A DNA stretch of 64,000 nt from contig JAWWOW010000025.1 of assembly GCA_033851265.1 (NCBI GenBank), positions 127,982-191,981 on the forward strand, given 5' to 3'. Within the stretch, counting starts at the first letter, position 1, and the number at the start of each line of letters is the position of its first letter. Shown one piece after another: positions 1-8,131 of the stretch. Origin of the DNA: JAWWOW01 sp033851265 (GTDB taxonomy: Bacteria > Actinomycetota > Actinomycetes > JAWWOW01). The position numbers and the translations under genes are program-made. The notes below the pieces were generated by a model. That model was not told where the DNA came from and searched no databases. It saw nothing but the letters and a program-made list of their open reading frames with translations.

Positions 1-516
1 CGAGTTGGCGCCGACCATGCGGCACTCGGTGAACACCGCAGTCTTACTGCCGGCACAGCTGGACAGTTGCATCTTCAACTGGGTGAGCCCGCTACCGAAC
101 CGGCCGATCTGCGCAACGTTGTGGGAGTCGCCGAAGCAAGCGCCACTGGTCGGAGCTTCATAGCGGAACTTGACCGCGCCACCGACGGCGTCGCTTGCCG
201 CAGCGGACAGCGTCGGACCGCTCGCGGGCTTCGCGAAGGCGACCGATCGTTTGGAGACCTTGTCGCCGATGAAGTGCACGCCGACGGTCGATGGCGCCCA
301 GGCGCCGAAGAGACTGAGACGTACGGCGCTGTTCGCTTCGGCGCCGTTGGCCACCGGTGTGGTGGTGACGCCGGTGAGGTCGTAGCTATAGACGCTGCCC
401 ACGGTGGGCGCCGCCGAACTTGATCCCGCTAAGAACGGAACGAGCGGGGAAACGGAAACGAGGGCGACGATGACGGCTCCGCGTCGCAGTCGTACTGCTC
501 GCTGAGCCACGACCAT
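1..516 (-). CDS. Partial secreted LamG-like (concanavalin-fold) protein, C-terminus outside the window
   Basis: The minus frame is open from an ATG at 516 to the window edge (172 codons), so only the N-terminal part is seen. The first ~35 residues form a signal peptide (Arg-rich start, hydrophobic core, then a GSSSAAPTVG-type cleavage region). The later part contains GACFGDSHNVAQIGRFG and two cysteines in a pattern I know from actinobacterial secreted laminin-G-like proteins. A GTG lies directly upstream of the ATG (519), and G-rich sequence just before it could be the ribosome site. The gene stands alone and diverges from the DUF929 gene. Function unknown; the LamG assignment is from remembered family patterns and is moderate. 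Confidence 0.6.
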   Translation of the reverse strand, partial: MVVAQRAVRLRRGAVIVALVSVSPLVPFLAGSSSAAPTVGSVYSYDLTGVTTTPVANGAEANSAVRLSLFGAWAPSTVGVHFIGDKVSKRSVAFAKPASGPTLSAAASDAVGGAVKFRYEAPTSGACFGDSHNVAQIGRFGSGLTQLKMQLSSCAGSKTAVFTECRMVGANS

Positions 517-726
517 CACCCCCGTTTTCCGCACCGTATCTGGTTGCTGCGGGTGGAGTTGGCCAATCAGATAATCGGCCCTGTTGTTGGCAGAGTGATT
601 GGTGGGACATTCTTCTCGACCGCCTTGATGGTGCGGTTCACGTTCTGGCCCAATGGCACGTCCGATGCCTCACCGCCGTTCCCCGTCTTGCCGTGCGCGA
701 AGTTAGCGCCACCTAGGATCGAATTG

Positions 727-1554
727 ATGTCGAGTGACCGCCACGGCTTGCAACGGCGCCGCCGTAGGACCGCGACCGGGACGATCCTTGCCGTCCTCGC
801 TGTCATCGCTGCGTTGGTGCTGTCCTATGTGATCGTCGGGCACGGCAAGCCGAAGAGCGGTGTGCCGCGAGCGGCAGCGCCGGCGTCAGTGGTGTCGGCA
901 GTGACCGGCGTACCGGTCTCGGCGCTCGACTCCATCGGAGCCGGCAAGGCCGAGGCCGACCCCGCCGATCTCACCGGGCAGAACCTGCCGTCCGGGGGTA
1001 AGCCGCAAGTGCTCTACATCGGCGCCGAGTGGTGCCCGTTCTGCGCGGCTGAGCGGTGGCCGATGGTGATCGCACTGGCGCGCTTCGGGTCCTTCTCCGG
1101 TCTTGCCACGACGGAGTCGAGCCCGAGCGACAGCTATCCACGTACGCCGACGTTCACCTTCTACGGCGCGACGTACACGAGTCAGTACCTCGATTTCGTC
1201 GCGCGCGAGGCGTACTCGAACCAAGTCGTGAACGGTCAGTACGCGTTGCTCGACCGGTTGACCTCGACCGAGAAGTCGTTGTTCGCCAAGGGCGGTGGGG
1301 GCTTCCCCTATCTGAACGTCGGGGGCAAGTATCGCGTCGGAGTGCAGTACTCGCCCGACGTCCTCAAGGGCAAGACGCTCGAGCAAATTGCGGCCGCGCT
1401 GTCCGACCCTGCGAATCCGATCGCCAAAGCGATTGACGGGTCGGCCAACATCCTGACCGCGGCGCTGTGCGCAATAACCGGTGAACAGCCGGCGGCTGTC
1501 TGCAGCAGTCCAACGATCACAGGTCTGAAGAAACGCGTCGGTGCCAAGAACTGA
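727..1554 (+). CDS. Membrane-anchored DUF929 thioredoxin-fold protein
   Basis: Predicted 275-aa protein with an Arg-rich cytoplasmic start, one membrane segment (about residues 17-37) and an extracytoplasmic domain. The motif EWCPFCAAERW (Cys103, Cys106) is the CxxC of a thioredoxin-like fold, followed by GGGGFPYLNVGGKY as in DUF929 proteins. The open frame reaches upstream to 544, but the upstream part is uncharged low-quality sequence, so the ATG at 727 is preferred. The 3' end overlaps the VKOR gene by 14 bases, so the two are co-translated. A role as the thiol partner of VKOR in extracytoplasmic disulfide chemistry is inferred from context. Confidence 0.8.
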   Translation: MSSDRHGLQRRRRRTATGTILAVLAVIAALVLSYVIVGHGKPKSGVPRAAAPASVVSAVTGVPVSALDSIGAGKAEADPADLTGQNLPSGGKPQVLYIGAEWCPFCAAERWPMVIALARFGSFSGLATTESSPSDSYPRTPTFTFYGATYTSQYLDFVAREAYSNQVVNGQYALLDRLTSTEKSLFAKGGGGFPYLNVGGKYRVGVQYSPDVLKGKTLEQIAAALSDPANPIAKAIDGSANILTAALCAITGEQPAAVCSSPTITGLKKRVGAKN

Positions 1555-2029
1555 CGCCCACGTCCACCAGGTCTGGCCGCCGCGATGGGCGATGGTCACC
1601 AGCCTCGCGCTCAGCGTCGTCGGGCTCGGCGTTGCGGCGTACCTCACGTATGCGCACTACGGGGACAGTGGCGTGCTCGCATGCCCGGACAGCGGCACCG
1701 TCAACTGCGCGAAGGTGATGACGAGCACCCAGTCGGAGTTGTTCGGTGTATTGCCCGTGGCAGTGCTCGGGCTCGCGTACTTCGTCGTGATGCTCGCGTT
1801 GTGCCTGCCGATCGCGTGGCGGAGCGCTGTCGCGCTGACTCATCGGCTGCGAATCGCGGGTGCCCTCGTCGGGGTCGGATTGGTCAGCTACCTGCTGTAC
1901 GCCGAGTTGTTCCAGATCAAGGCGATCTGCCTCTACTGCACCGCTGTCCACGTCGTCACCGTGCTGCTATTCGTCGTCATCGTGGCCGCTGACGTCGGTC
2001 GGGGTCTGACGGCCCCCTCGTCGGGGTAG
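1541..2029 (+). CDS. Vitamin K epoxide reductase (VKOR) family membrane protein
   Basis: 162-aa polytopic membrane protein with about four hydrophobic segments. It carries the VKOR cysteine set: the loop pair Cys48 and Cys56 (ACPDSGTVNC), a conserved Ser in the following loop, and the active-site CLYC (Cys130, Cys133) at the start of a membrane helix. In actinobacteria VKOR replaces DsbB: it reoxidises DsbA-like thioredoxin proteins and passes electrons to quinone. It starts at a GTG inside the end of the DUF929 gene, and that thioredoxin-fold protein is the probable partner. All four cysteines are present, so the enzyme should be active. Confidence 0.88.
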   Translation: MPRTDAHVHQVWPPRWAMVTSLALSVVGLGVAAYLTYAHYGDSGVLACPDSGTVNCAKVMTSTQSELFGVLPVAVLGLAYFVVMLALCLPIAWRSAVALTHRLRIAGALVGVGLVSYLLYAELFQIKAICLYCTAVHVVTVLLFVVIVAADVGRGLTAPSSG

Positions 2030-2038
2030 TGGGCTGTC

Positions 2039-2329
2039 ATGGAACTCACGCTCCGGTTCACGTTCGACGATCCGACGGCCAAGCGGCAGCGCACCTTCAC
2101 GCTTGACGTCGACCGCCCCTATCCCGGCATCCCACGCGTCGGCGAGGCCGTCGTGCCCGACAAGGCCGGCCAGCTGGCGCCGCGACGAGTCAGTCGGGTC
2201 GTCTACAACCCGGACGGCACGCTGATCCTCGATCTCGACCTCGACGCACCCGCGGACAACCCGGAGGCGCAGGTCATGGCCCTCGAGACTGTCGGCTTCG
2301 AAGAGCAAGACCCGATCAAGCTCCTCTGA
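2039..2329 (+). CDS. Small conserved hypothetical protein
   Basis: 96-aa soluble acidic protein starting with ATG 9 bases after the VKOR stop, with G-rich sequence upstream that could bind the ribosome. It opens with beta-strand-like alternation (MELTLRFTFDD) and ends in an acidic tail. No motif or family is recognised. Its position suggests co-transcription with DUF929 and VKOR, but nothing in the sequence points to redox chemistry, having no cysteine. The codon usage matches the neighbours, so it is probably real. Confidence 0.6.
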   Translation: MELTLRFTFDDPTAKRQRTFTLDVDRPYPGIPRVGEAVVPDKAGQLAPRRVSRVVYNPDGTLILDLDLDAPADNPEAQVMALETVGFEEQDPIKLL

Positions 2330-2440
2330 CCGCGTCGGGCCTCACGTTGCCACCGGCCGCGTCGCTTTCGGAGCAAAAACCGACGCCGTAGATGTCAACG
2401 CGGAGCCAAGCCCCTCTTCGCTGCTGCATTTGCCTTTGAC

Positions 2441-3556
2441 TTAGGGGGCGACGGACATCAAGTCGGCGAAGCCGGTCGGATCGTGGCGTCCGACAGAGGC
2501 GTGTTCGAACAATCCCCAGCCTTCGGAACCATTGATCCGCGCGCGAGCGACGTGGTCGCTGACACCGAACGGAATTCGGCCGGCGACAGCGGGGTCGGTC
2601 AGATCGAAGACCTTGCCTTCCGCCCAGTTGCGACCCATCCATTGACCGTGTGCCCACTCCGGGTCGCCGCCGTACCCGCATCCGACGTGCAGCGCGATAG
2701 ACCCGAGTGTGTCGATCTCGATCGTCAGCGGCTTGCCGTCGGGCTCGGTCAGGTGAATGCGCGCGTGCTCCGGGTGCCGAGTGCCTGAGCGGTAGTCGAA
2801 GTCCACCCGCGGCCAGCCGAGCTGCTCGATGCGCCCGTCAGGCCAGATGCGCGTCGCGTCGTTGAGCGTGCGGAAGCCGTCAGCGAGCTCTTGCACGATG
2901 AGAACGATCGCGAAGTCGTCGAAGCGCAACGGCACGTAGAGCCACCAGAACCCGATCGTCGGGTCGTCCGGCGGACGTCCGGGCGGCTCGGCGTCACCGG
3001 TCGGGCGGATGCCCCACGATCGGTCGCGCGAGCCCAGCCAGGTGTCGGGGGTGACCGCGATCGAGTCGCCATCGACGCGCAGTTCACCGGTCCATGAGCC
3101 GAGCTGCGCGAACCGCGACGTGTTGAGGATCGACCGCGTCGGACCTTGCCGGATGTAGTGACGCTGCTCATCGACCGCCGGGAATGACCCGTCCCAGGTC
3201 AGGTCGAACCCGATCCCGTGGTCATCGGCCTCGCAAACGATGCGTACGCGCTGTAGCGGTTCGAGGATCTCGACGCGATAGGGGCCCACGTGCTGGTTCA
3301 GCCGGTCGTCCTTGTCCGTGTCATAGGCGTCGGAGAGTCGGACGACCCACTGCCGATCGCCGCGCTTGACAGTCGCGTAGGCGTCGCGCACGCCGTAGTG
3401 CGGATAGAAGCCCATGCCGGAGATGAAAAAGATGTCACCCGTGCGGTCGTGTGCGTTGAAGTAGTTGCGGTCATAGAAGTTGCGGTCGCTCGTCCCGACG
3501 TACCGCATCGAGAGCGGCGTCTGGTGAATCGGGAACTCATCCAAGGGCACGGGCAT
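2441..3556 (-). CDS. Conserved hypothetical protein, beta-rich, linked to a phosphotransferase
   Basis: 371-aa soluble protein from the ATG at 3556 (MPVPLDEFPIHQ); the frame extends to 3607 but that would overlap the upstream phosphotransferase gene by 44 bases. It is rich in Trp, Tyr, Asp and Gly with repeated strand-like segments such as FDLTWDGSFPA and DRSWGIRP, suggesting a lipocalin-like or tocopherol-cyclase-like beta barrel. Similar genes sit beside phosphotransferase-family genes in mycobacteria and relatives, where they are annotated only as DUFs. It is the last gene of a three-gene operon with the phosphotransferase (7-base gap) and the PPOX protein. Function unknown; a substrate-binding role is only a guess. 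Confidence 0.65.
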   Translation of the reverse strand: MPVPLDEFPIHQTPLSMRYVGTSDRNFYDRNYFNAHDRTGDIFFISGMGFYPHYGVRDAYATVKRGDRQWVVRLSDAYDTDKDDRLNQHVGPYRVEILEPLQRVRIVCEADDHGIGFDLTWDGSFPAVDEQRHYIRQGPTRSILNTSRFAQLGSWTGELRVDGDSIAVTPDTWLGSRDRSWGIRPTGDAEPPGRPPDDPTIGFWWLYVPLRFDDFAIVLIVQELADGFRTLNDATRIWPDGRIEQLGWPRVDFDYRSGTRHPEHARIHLTEPDGKPLTIEIDTLGSIALHVGCGYGGDPEWAHGQWMGRNWAEGKVFDLTDPAVAGRIPFGVSDHVARARINGSEGWGLFEHASVGRHDPTGFADLMSVAP

Positions 3557-3563
3557 GACGACC

Positions 3564-4721
3564 TCAGTCCCAGTAGGTGCCGGCGAGCATCCGCTCGAGC
3601 GGCGCACGATTCATGATCAGCTCATCGATGTCGTCGGGCGCTTCCCGCTCACCAAAATGAATCGAGCGAGCACCCGTTCGCAGGAAGACAATCGCGTACG
3701 CCACGGCGGCATACGCCATGTAGAACTGCAAGTCGCGCGGCGCATAGCCGGTCAGCTTCTCGTACGTCGTCGCAACGTCTTCCGGTCGCAAGAAGTCCGG
3801 CATACCGGGGAGCCCGTAGCCGTTGGCGATGTCCTCGAAGACGCGGTGACCGTAAAGGAGCCACGACACATCGAGCTCGCGCGGACCGATGCCGACCATC
3901 TCCCAGTCCAGGATGGCGACCGGGCCGAAGTCGCGGTACATCGCGTTACCGATGCGCGAGTCGCCCCAACTGATGACCGGGTCGCCCTCGTCGGACGGCC
4001 AGTGCTCGTCCAACCAGTCAAACGCCTGCTCTACGAGCGGTGACCGACCTCCGCTTGCGGCCACGTAGTCGTACCAGGCGCGGCGATTTGCGACGTGACG
4101 CCGCAACGCGGTGTCACCGGGCACGTCGTACTGCAGAAATGCGAACCGCTCGTCTGTTGCGTCGAGCGTGTGCAACTCGGCGAGCACCGACACCGTGTTG
4201 TCCTGCAATCGGCGCTGGTCCTCCGCCGAGGCTGTGTAGAACCAGTTATCGCCGCCGAAGTTGTACGGCATCACGTCCGGCGGCACCTCGCCGTCCACGC
4301 GGTCCATGACGAAGAACGGCGTACCGATCGCATCGGGTGTCGTCTCCAGCCAGCGCACCCGCGGCACTGGCACTGAGGTGAGCTCACCGACCAACTTGAT
4401 GATGTTGAACTGCGTCTCCATCTCGTACGACGGAAACACGGGTACGTCGGCAGCGTCGGGAGCGAGCCGGGCAACGAGCCGCTCGTCGTGCTTGGTGTCG
4501 TCCTCAGTCCAGGCTGCCGTCAACAACACCGTCTCACTCGACATACCGGTCGCCGTCGTCGCACCGATGTCGGACACCGTCGCATCCGAGCCGACGCGTG
4601 CACTCAGCCATGACTCGAGCCGCTGACGCAGCGCTTCGGGGTCACGACTGGTGCGATGCATCTCCGGCATCTCCGGCGGCCCAGTGTCACCAGGCGTAGC
4701 GCCACCATCCTGCGTTGTCAT
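3564..4721 (-). CDS. Phosphotransferase-family (APH/choline-kinase-like) protein
   Basis: 385 aa from the ATG at 4721, which overlaps the stop of the upstream PPOX gene by one base (TGATG). It has the APH fold signatures: an N-lobe with RLVARLAP for ATP contact, the loop FFVMDRVDGEVPP, a catalytic-loop equivalent SWGDSRIGN (Asp254, Asn259) and the metal-binding AILDWEMVGIG (Asp272). The usual His of the HGDxxxxN loop is replaced by Trp, a variation I associate with an actinobacterial subgroup of uncertain substrate. Members are often found among lipid- or steroid-associated genes rather than antibiotic resistance genes. The actual phosphoacceptor cannot be read from the sequence. Confidence 0.8.
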   Translation of the reverse strand: MTTQDGGATPGDTGPPEMPEMHRTSRDPEALRQRLESWLSARVGSDATVSDIGATTATGMSSETVLLTAAWTEDDTKHDERLVARLAPDAADVPVFPSYEMETQFNIIKLVGELTSVPVPRVRWLETTPDAIGTPFFVMDRVDGEVPPDVMPYNFGGDNWFYTASAEDQRRLQDNTVSVLAELHTLDATDERFAFLQYDVPGDTALRRHVANRRAWYDYVAASGGRSPLVEQAFDWLDEHWPSDEGDPVISWGDSRIGNAMYRDFGPVAILDWEMVGIGPRELDVSWLLYGHRVFEDIANGYGLPGMPDFLRPEDVATTYEKLTGYAPRDLQFYMAYAAVAYAIVFLRTGARSIHFGEREAPDDIDELIMNRAPLERMLAGTYWD

Positions 4722-5242
4722 CACGCCTCCGGAGGCCGCATCGGCGGCAGGCCTAACTTGCGGTGGTCCCACGAGATCGTCCGCTCGGGATGCACCTTAA
4801 TGACAACCCGCTTGTGCAGCATCGTCTCCACGAAGGGCTTCAGCTCTTCGGAGTACGGGCCGTTGTAGCGCTCGAACAAGTTCACGCCGAGCTCCCACAT
4901 GCGATCAGGATCCTCGACGATCTCGGCCTTACCTTCGATGGAAACACCGCGCAGCTCGTCGTAGTAGTCGCCGTCCTCAGCGATGACGGTGATGTGCGGG
5001 TCGCGGCGGAGGTTCACTACTTTCTGCGCCTTCGCCTTGCTCTCCAGCCCGATGCAGCCTTCGAGGAAGCCGTACCACATGCCGACCGCATGGATGGCTC
5101 CGTCGGGCCGCACGGTGCACATCACGCAGGGGCGACGGGCCGCGAGGAACTCATCGATTTCGTCCGGGGTCATGGTGATCTGCGACCGTTGGTTCTGGCC
5201 ATGCCCCATGGCCTTTCCTGCCTGATCGGCCGGTTCTGCCAT
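4721..5242 (-). CDS. PPOX-class (pyridoxamine-phosphate-oxidase fold) FMN or F420-binding protein
   Basis: 173-aa split-barrel protein. The core runs from MTPDEIDEFLAARR through a strand with GMWYGF, then ESKAKAQKVVNLRRDPHITV, the usual cofactor-phosphate-binding Lys/Arg stretch of this superfamily, and a C-terminal half with RGVSIEGKAEIVED. Two starts have ribosome sites: ATG at 5242 (GGAGGGA upstream) and ATG at 5209 (AGGAAAGG upstream); the longer is listed. It is the first gene of the operon with the phosphotransferase and the unknown protein, divergent from topoisomerase IB. Whether it binds FMN, F420 or haem cannot be decided. Confidence 0.8.
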   Translation of the reverse strand: MAEPADQAGKAMGHGQNQRSQITMTPDEIDEFLAARRPCVMCTVRPDGAIHAVGMWYGFLEGCIGLESKAKAQKVVNLRRDPHITVIAEDGDYYDELRGVSIEGKAEIVEDPDRMWELGVNLFERYNGPYSEELKPFVETMLHKRVVIKVHPERTISWDHRKLGLPPMRPPEA

Positions 5243-5297
5243 CGACGCCCGTCCCTCCCGTGGTTGCCGCCCCCGCCGGAGAGGGTACGAGGCGGCC

Positions 5298-6356
5298 GTG
5301 CCCCGGCTTCGTCGTGTGGACTGCGCCGGCCCCGGACTCGCACGTGTGCGCCGTGGCCGTGGGTTCAGCTATGTCGACGAGGACGGTCGGCCGGTCAAGG
5401 ACCCGGACGTCCTTCAGCGCATCAAGGCCCTCGCCATCCCGCCCGCCTGGAACGACGTCTGGATCTGCTCGGCGCCCAACGGCCATATCCAGGCGATTGG
5501 GACCGACGCCGCGGGGCGTCGTCAATATCGCTACCACGACCAGTGGCGGGTCCAGCGCGACGCCGCGAAGCACGACCGGGTGCTGGAGTTCGCTGCTCGG
5601 CTCACGGACGCGCGCGAGGACTCCGCCGCCCACCTCTCGCTCGACGGCATGCCTCGGGAACGGGCGTTGGCGACGGCCTTCCACCTGCTGGACATCGGGT
5701 TCTTCCGGATCGGCGGGGAGGAGTACGCCGAGAAGAACGAGACGTTCGGGCTCGCGACGATCCGCCGCGATCACGTGACCGTGTCACGCGACGGTGTCAT
5801 CACGTTCGACTTCGTCGCCAAACACAACAAGCAGACGGTGCGCACGATCGCGCAGCCGGAGGTTTGTGAGGCGGTCCGCGTGCTGAAGCGTCGCCGCGGC
5901 GGGGGAGACGAGCTGCTCGCCTACCGGGGCCCGAAGGGCTGGGTCGACATCAAGAGCACCGACATCAATGAGTACCTCCGCGAGCTGCTCGGCCCGGACA
6001 TCGAGGCATCGGCCAAGGACTTCCGGACCTGGCACGCCACCGTGCTCATGGCGGTGGGGCTGGCCGTGTCCACATCGGCGCCCACGTCGACGACCGCGCG
6101 CCGGCGCGCGGTCAACCGGGCGCTTGGCGAGGTTGCGCACTATCTCGGCAACACTCCAGCGATCTGCCGATCGTCGTACGTCGATCCCCGGGTCATCGAC
6201 TACTACGACGGCGGCGTCACCATCGCCGCGGCCCTCGGCAAACTCGGTGCCGACCTCGACATCGGACAACCCGCCACCCGGGGCGCTGCCGAAACGGCGG
6301 TTCTGCAGATGCTTCGGGGAGGCGCCTCATCGGCACAGCGCCGTCGCGCCAGTTGA
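5298..6356 (+). CDS. Bacterial DNA topoisomerase IB
   Basis: 352-aa poxvirus-type topoisomerase IB, which relaxes supercoils through a 3'-phosphotyrosine bond. The N-terminal domain has VLQRIKALAIPPAWNDVWIC; the catalytic domain has GFFRIGGEEY (Arg137), FVAKHNK (Lys175), DFRTWHAT (Arg243, His246) and CRSSYVDPRV with nucleophile Tyr294. The full active-site set is present and the length is normal. Start is GTG at 5298 with GAGG five bases upstream. It stands alone between the divergent PPOX operon and the mce locus, with 114 bases before yrbE, so there is no sign of a shared function. Confidence 0.92.
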   Translation: MPRLRRVDCAGPGLARVRRGRGFSYVDEDGRPVKDPDVLQRIKALAIPPAWNDVWICSAPNGHIQAIGTDAAGRRQYRYHDQWRVQRDAAKHDRVLEFAARLTDAREDSAAHLSLDGMPRERALATAFHLLDIGFFRIGGEEYAEKNETFGLATIRRDHVTVSRDGVITFDFVAKHNKQTVRTIAQPEVCEAVRVLKRRRGGGDELLAYRGPKGWVDIKSTDINEYLRELLGPDIEASAKDFRTWHATVLMAVGLAVSTSAPTSTTARRRAVNRALGEVAHYLGNTPAICRSSYVDPRVIDYYDGGVTIAAALGKLGADLDIGQPATRGAAETAVLQMLRGGASSAQRRRAS

Positions 6357-6470
6357 TGTCCGAATTGAGGTTTGAGACACCCCCGTTGACAGCGAGCGCC
6401 GTGCGCGGTCGGGTGGCCCTGATACCGGATCAGGTCGGGGTCCGGTCAACCTCTGGAGGCGACGGGGCGG

Positions 6471-7244
6471 ATGGCTAACCCTGCGGGAGCCGTCCTCCGC
6501 GAGACTGGCAGTTTCGCGGCAATGTCGCTCGACACCTTCCGAGCGATGTTCAAGTGGCCGTTCCAGTGGCGGGAGTTCCTCCAGCAATGCTGGTTCGTCG
6601 CCAGCGTCTCGATCCTGCCGACGACGCTCGTCGCGATCCCGTTCGGCGCGATCATCGCGCTGCAGGTCGGTGGGTTGGTGCGCCAACTCGGCGCGCAGTC
6701 GCTCAACGGCGGCGCTTCTGTCATCGCGGTCGTCCGCGAGGCCGGTCCGATCGTCACCGCGCTGCTGATTGCGGGCGCTGCCGGCTCGGCGATCTGCGCT
6801 GATCTGGGTGCGCGCAAGATCCGTGACGAGATCGACGCGATGGAGGTCCTCGGCATCAACGCGCTGCACCGGCTCGTAGTGCCCCGCGTGCTCGCGACGA
6901 TGGTCGTCTCGGTGCTGCTCAACGGCCTCGTCTCGGTGGTCGGCGTCGCCGGCGGCTACTTCTTCTCGGTGGTGGTTCAACATGGATCACCAGGGCCTTA
7001 CCTTGCGTCGTTCACACAGCTGGCGCAGTTACCCGACCTCATACAGGCGGAGATCAAGGCCGTGATCTTCGGTCTGGTGGCGGGTCTCGTCGCGTCGTAC
7101 AAGGGACTGACCGCCGGAGGTGGCCCGAAGGGCGTCGGCGATGCGGTCAACCAGTCGGTCGTCTTCACGTTCATGCTGCTGTTCGTCATCAACTTCGTGG
7201 CCAGCTCGGTGTACGCCGCGGTCGTGCCTCAGAAGGGCATCTAA
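6471..7244 (+). CDS. yrbEA: YrbE/MlaE-family ABC permease, first copy
   Basis: 257-aa integral membrane permease that opens the mce locus. It has about five or six hydrophobic segments and the conserved coupling motif EIDAMEVLGINAL, which in MlaE-type permeases contacts the cytoplasmic ATPase. Mce transporters move lipids or sterols across the envelope; this subunit forms the inner-membrane channel with the second YrbE. No ATPase (MceG/Mkl) gene lies in the window, so it must be encoded elsewhere, as is normal in actinobacteria. The promoter should lie in the 114 bases after the topoisomerase gene; no operator was recognised there. Confidence 0.92.
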   Translation: MANPAGAVLRETGSFAAMSLDTFRAMFKWPFQWREFLQQCWFVASVSILPTTLVAIPFGAIIALQVGGLVRQLGAQSLNGGASVIAVVREAGPIVTALLIAGAAGSAICADLGARKIRDEIDAMEVLGINALHRLVVPRVLATMVVSVLLNGLVSVVGVAGGYFFSVVVQHGSPGPYLASFTQLAQLPDLIQAEIKAVIFGLVAGLVASYKGLTAGGGPKGVGDAVNQSVVFTFMLLFVINFVASSVYAAVVPQKGI

Positions 7245-8125
7245 TGGCTCGGCACGCGATCGAGTCACCGGGGATCGGCGTGCGCCTGGCCGCACCGTTG
7301 CGGTTCTTGTTCGGTTTGTTCCAACGAGTTGTCGACCTGCTTGACGAGGTCGGGCACCAGCTCGCGTTCTACGCGCGCAGTTTCACATCGATTCCCCGGG
7401 TCTTCCGCCTCTATAAGAAAGAAGTGCTCCGCCTGCTGTCGGAGGTGGCTTTCGGCACCGGCGCACTCGCGGTCATCGGTGGGACGGTCGTCATCGTCTC
7501 GTTCATGACGTTCTTCACCGGGCTCGAAGTCGGCCAGCAGGGCTACCACTCACTGAACGCCTTGGGCGCGTCGGTCTACACCGGCTTTGTCTCTGCGTAC
7601 TTCAACACCCGCGAGCTCGCCCCGCTGATCGCAGCGATCGCGCTGTCGGCCACAGTTGGCTGCGGGTTCACAGCTCAGCTCGGCGCCATGCGCATCAACG
7701 AAGAGATCGACGCGCTCGAGGCGATCGCGGTACGACCCGTTCCCTACCTCGTCACCACGCGGCTCATCGCGGGCTTCACGGCGGTCATCCCGCTCTACGT
7801 GATGGGCCTGCTCGCGTCGTACGTCGCAACGCAGTTGATCACGACGCTGCTGTTCCACCAGTCGACCGGGACCTACAGCCACTACTTCAACACGCTGCTC
7901 TTGCCGCAAGACGTGCTCTGGTCATTCGGCAAGGCGCTCGTGTTCGCGACCATCATCATCCTGGCGCACTGTCACTACGGCTTCCAGGCGTCCGGCGGCC
8001 CGGCGGGCGTCGGGCAGGCCGTGGGGCGCGCCGTGCGCATGAGCATCACCACCGTCGTCATTGTTGACCTCTTCCTCGACCTAGCGATCTACGGATCGTC
8101 GGTCACGGTCCGGATCGCCGGATAG
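7244..8125 (+). CDS. yrbEB: YrbE/MlaE-family ABC permease, second copy
   Basis: 293-aa permease whose ATG overlaps the stop of the first YrbE by one base. It has an N-terminal amphipathic region, several membrane segments and the coupling motif EEIDALEAIAVRPVPYL, typical of the second permease of mce operons. It is longer at the N-terminus than its partner, as usual. Together the two form a heterodimeric channel for the Mce substrate pathway. Six bases separate it from the first Mce protein. Confidence 0.92.
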   Translation: MARHAIESPGIGVRLAAPLRFLFGLFQRVVDLLDEVGHQLAFYARSFTSIPRVFRLYKKEVLRLLSEVAFGTGALAVIGGTVVIVSFMTFFTGLEVGQQGYHSLNALGASVYTGFVSAYFNTRELAPLIAAIALSATVGCGFTAQLGAMRINEEIDALEAIAVRPVPYLVTTRLIAGFTAVIPLYVMGLLASYVATQLITTLLFHQSTGTYSHYFNTLLLPQDVLWSFGKALVFATIIILAHCHYGFQASGGPAGVGQAVGRAVRMSITTVVIVDLFLDLAIYGSSVTVRIAG

Positions 8126-8131
8126 CAGGCC

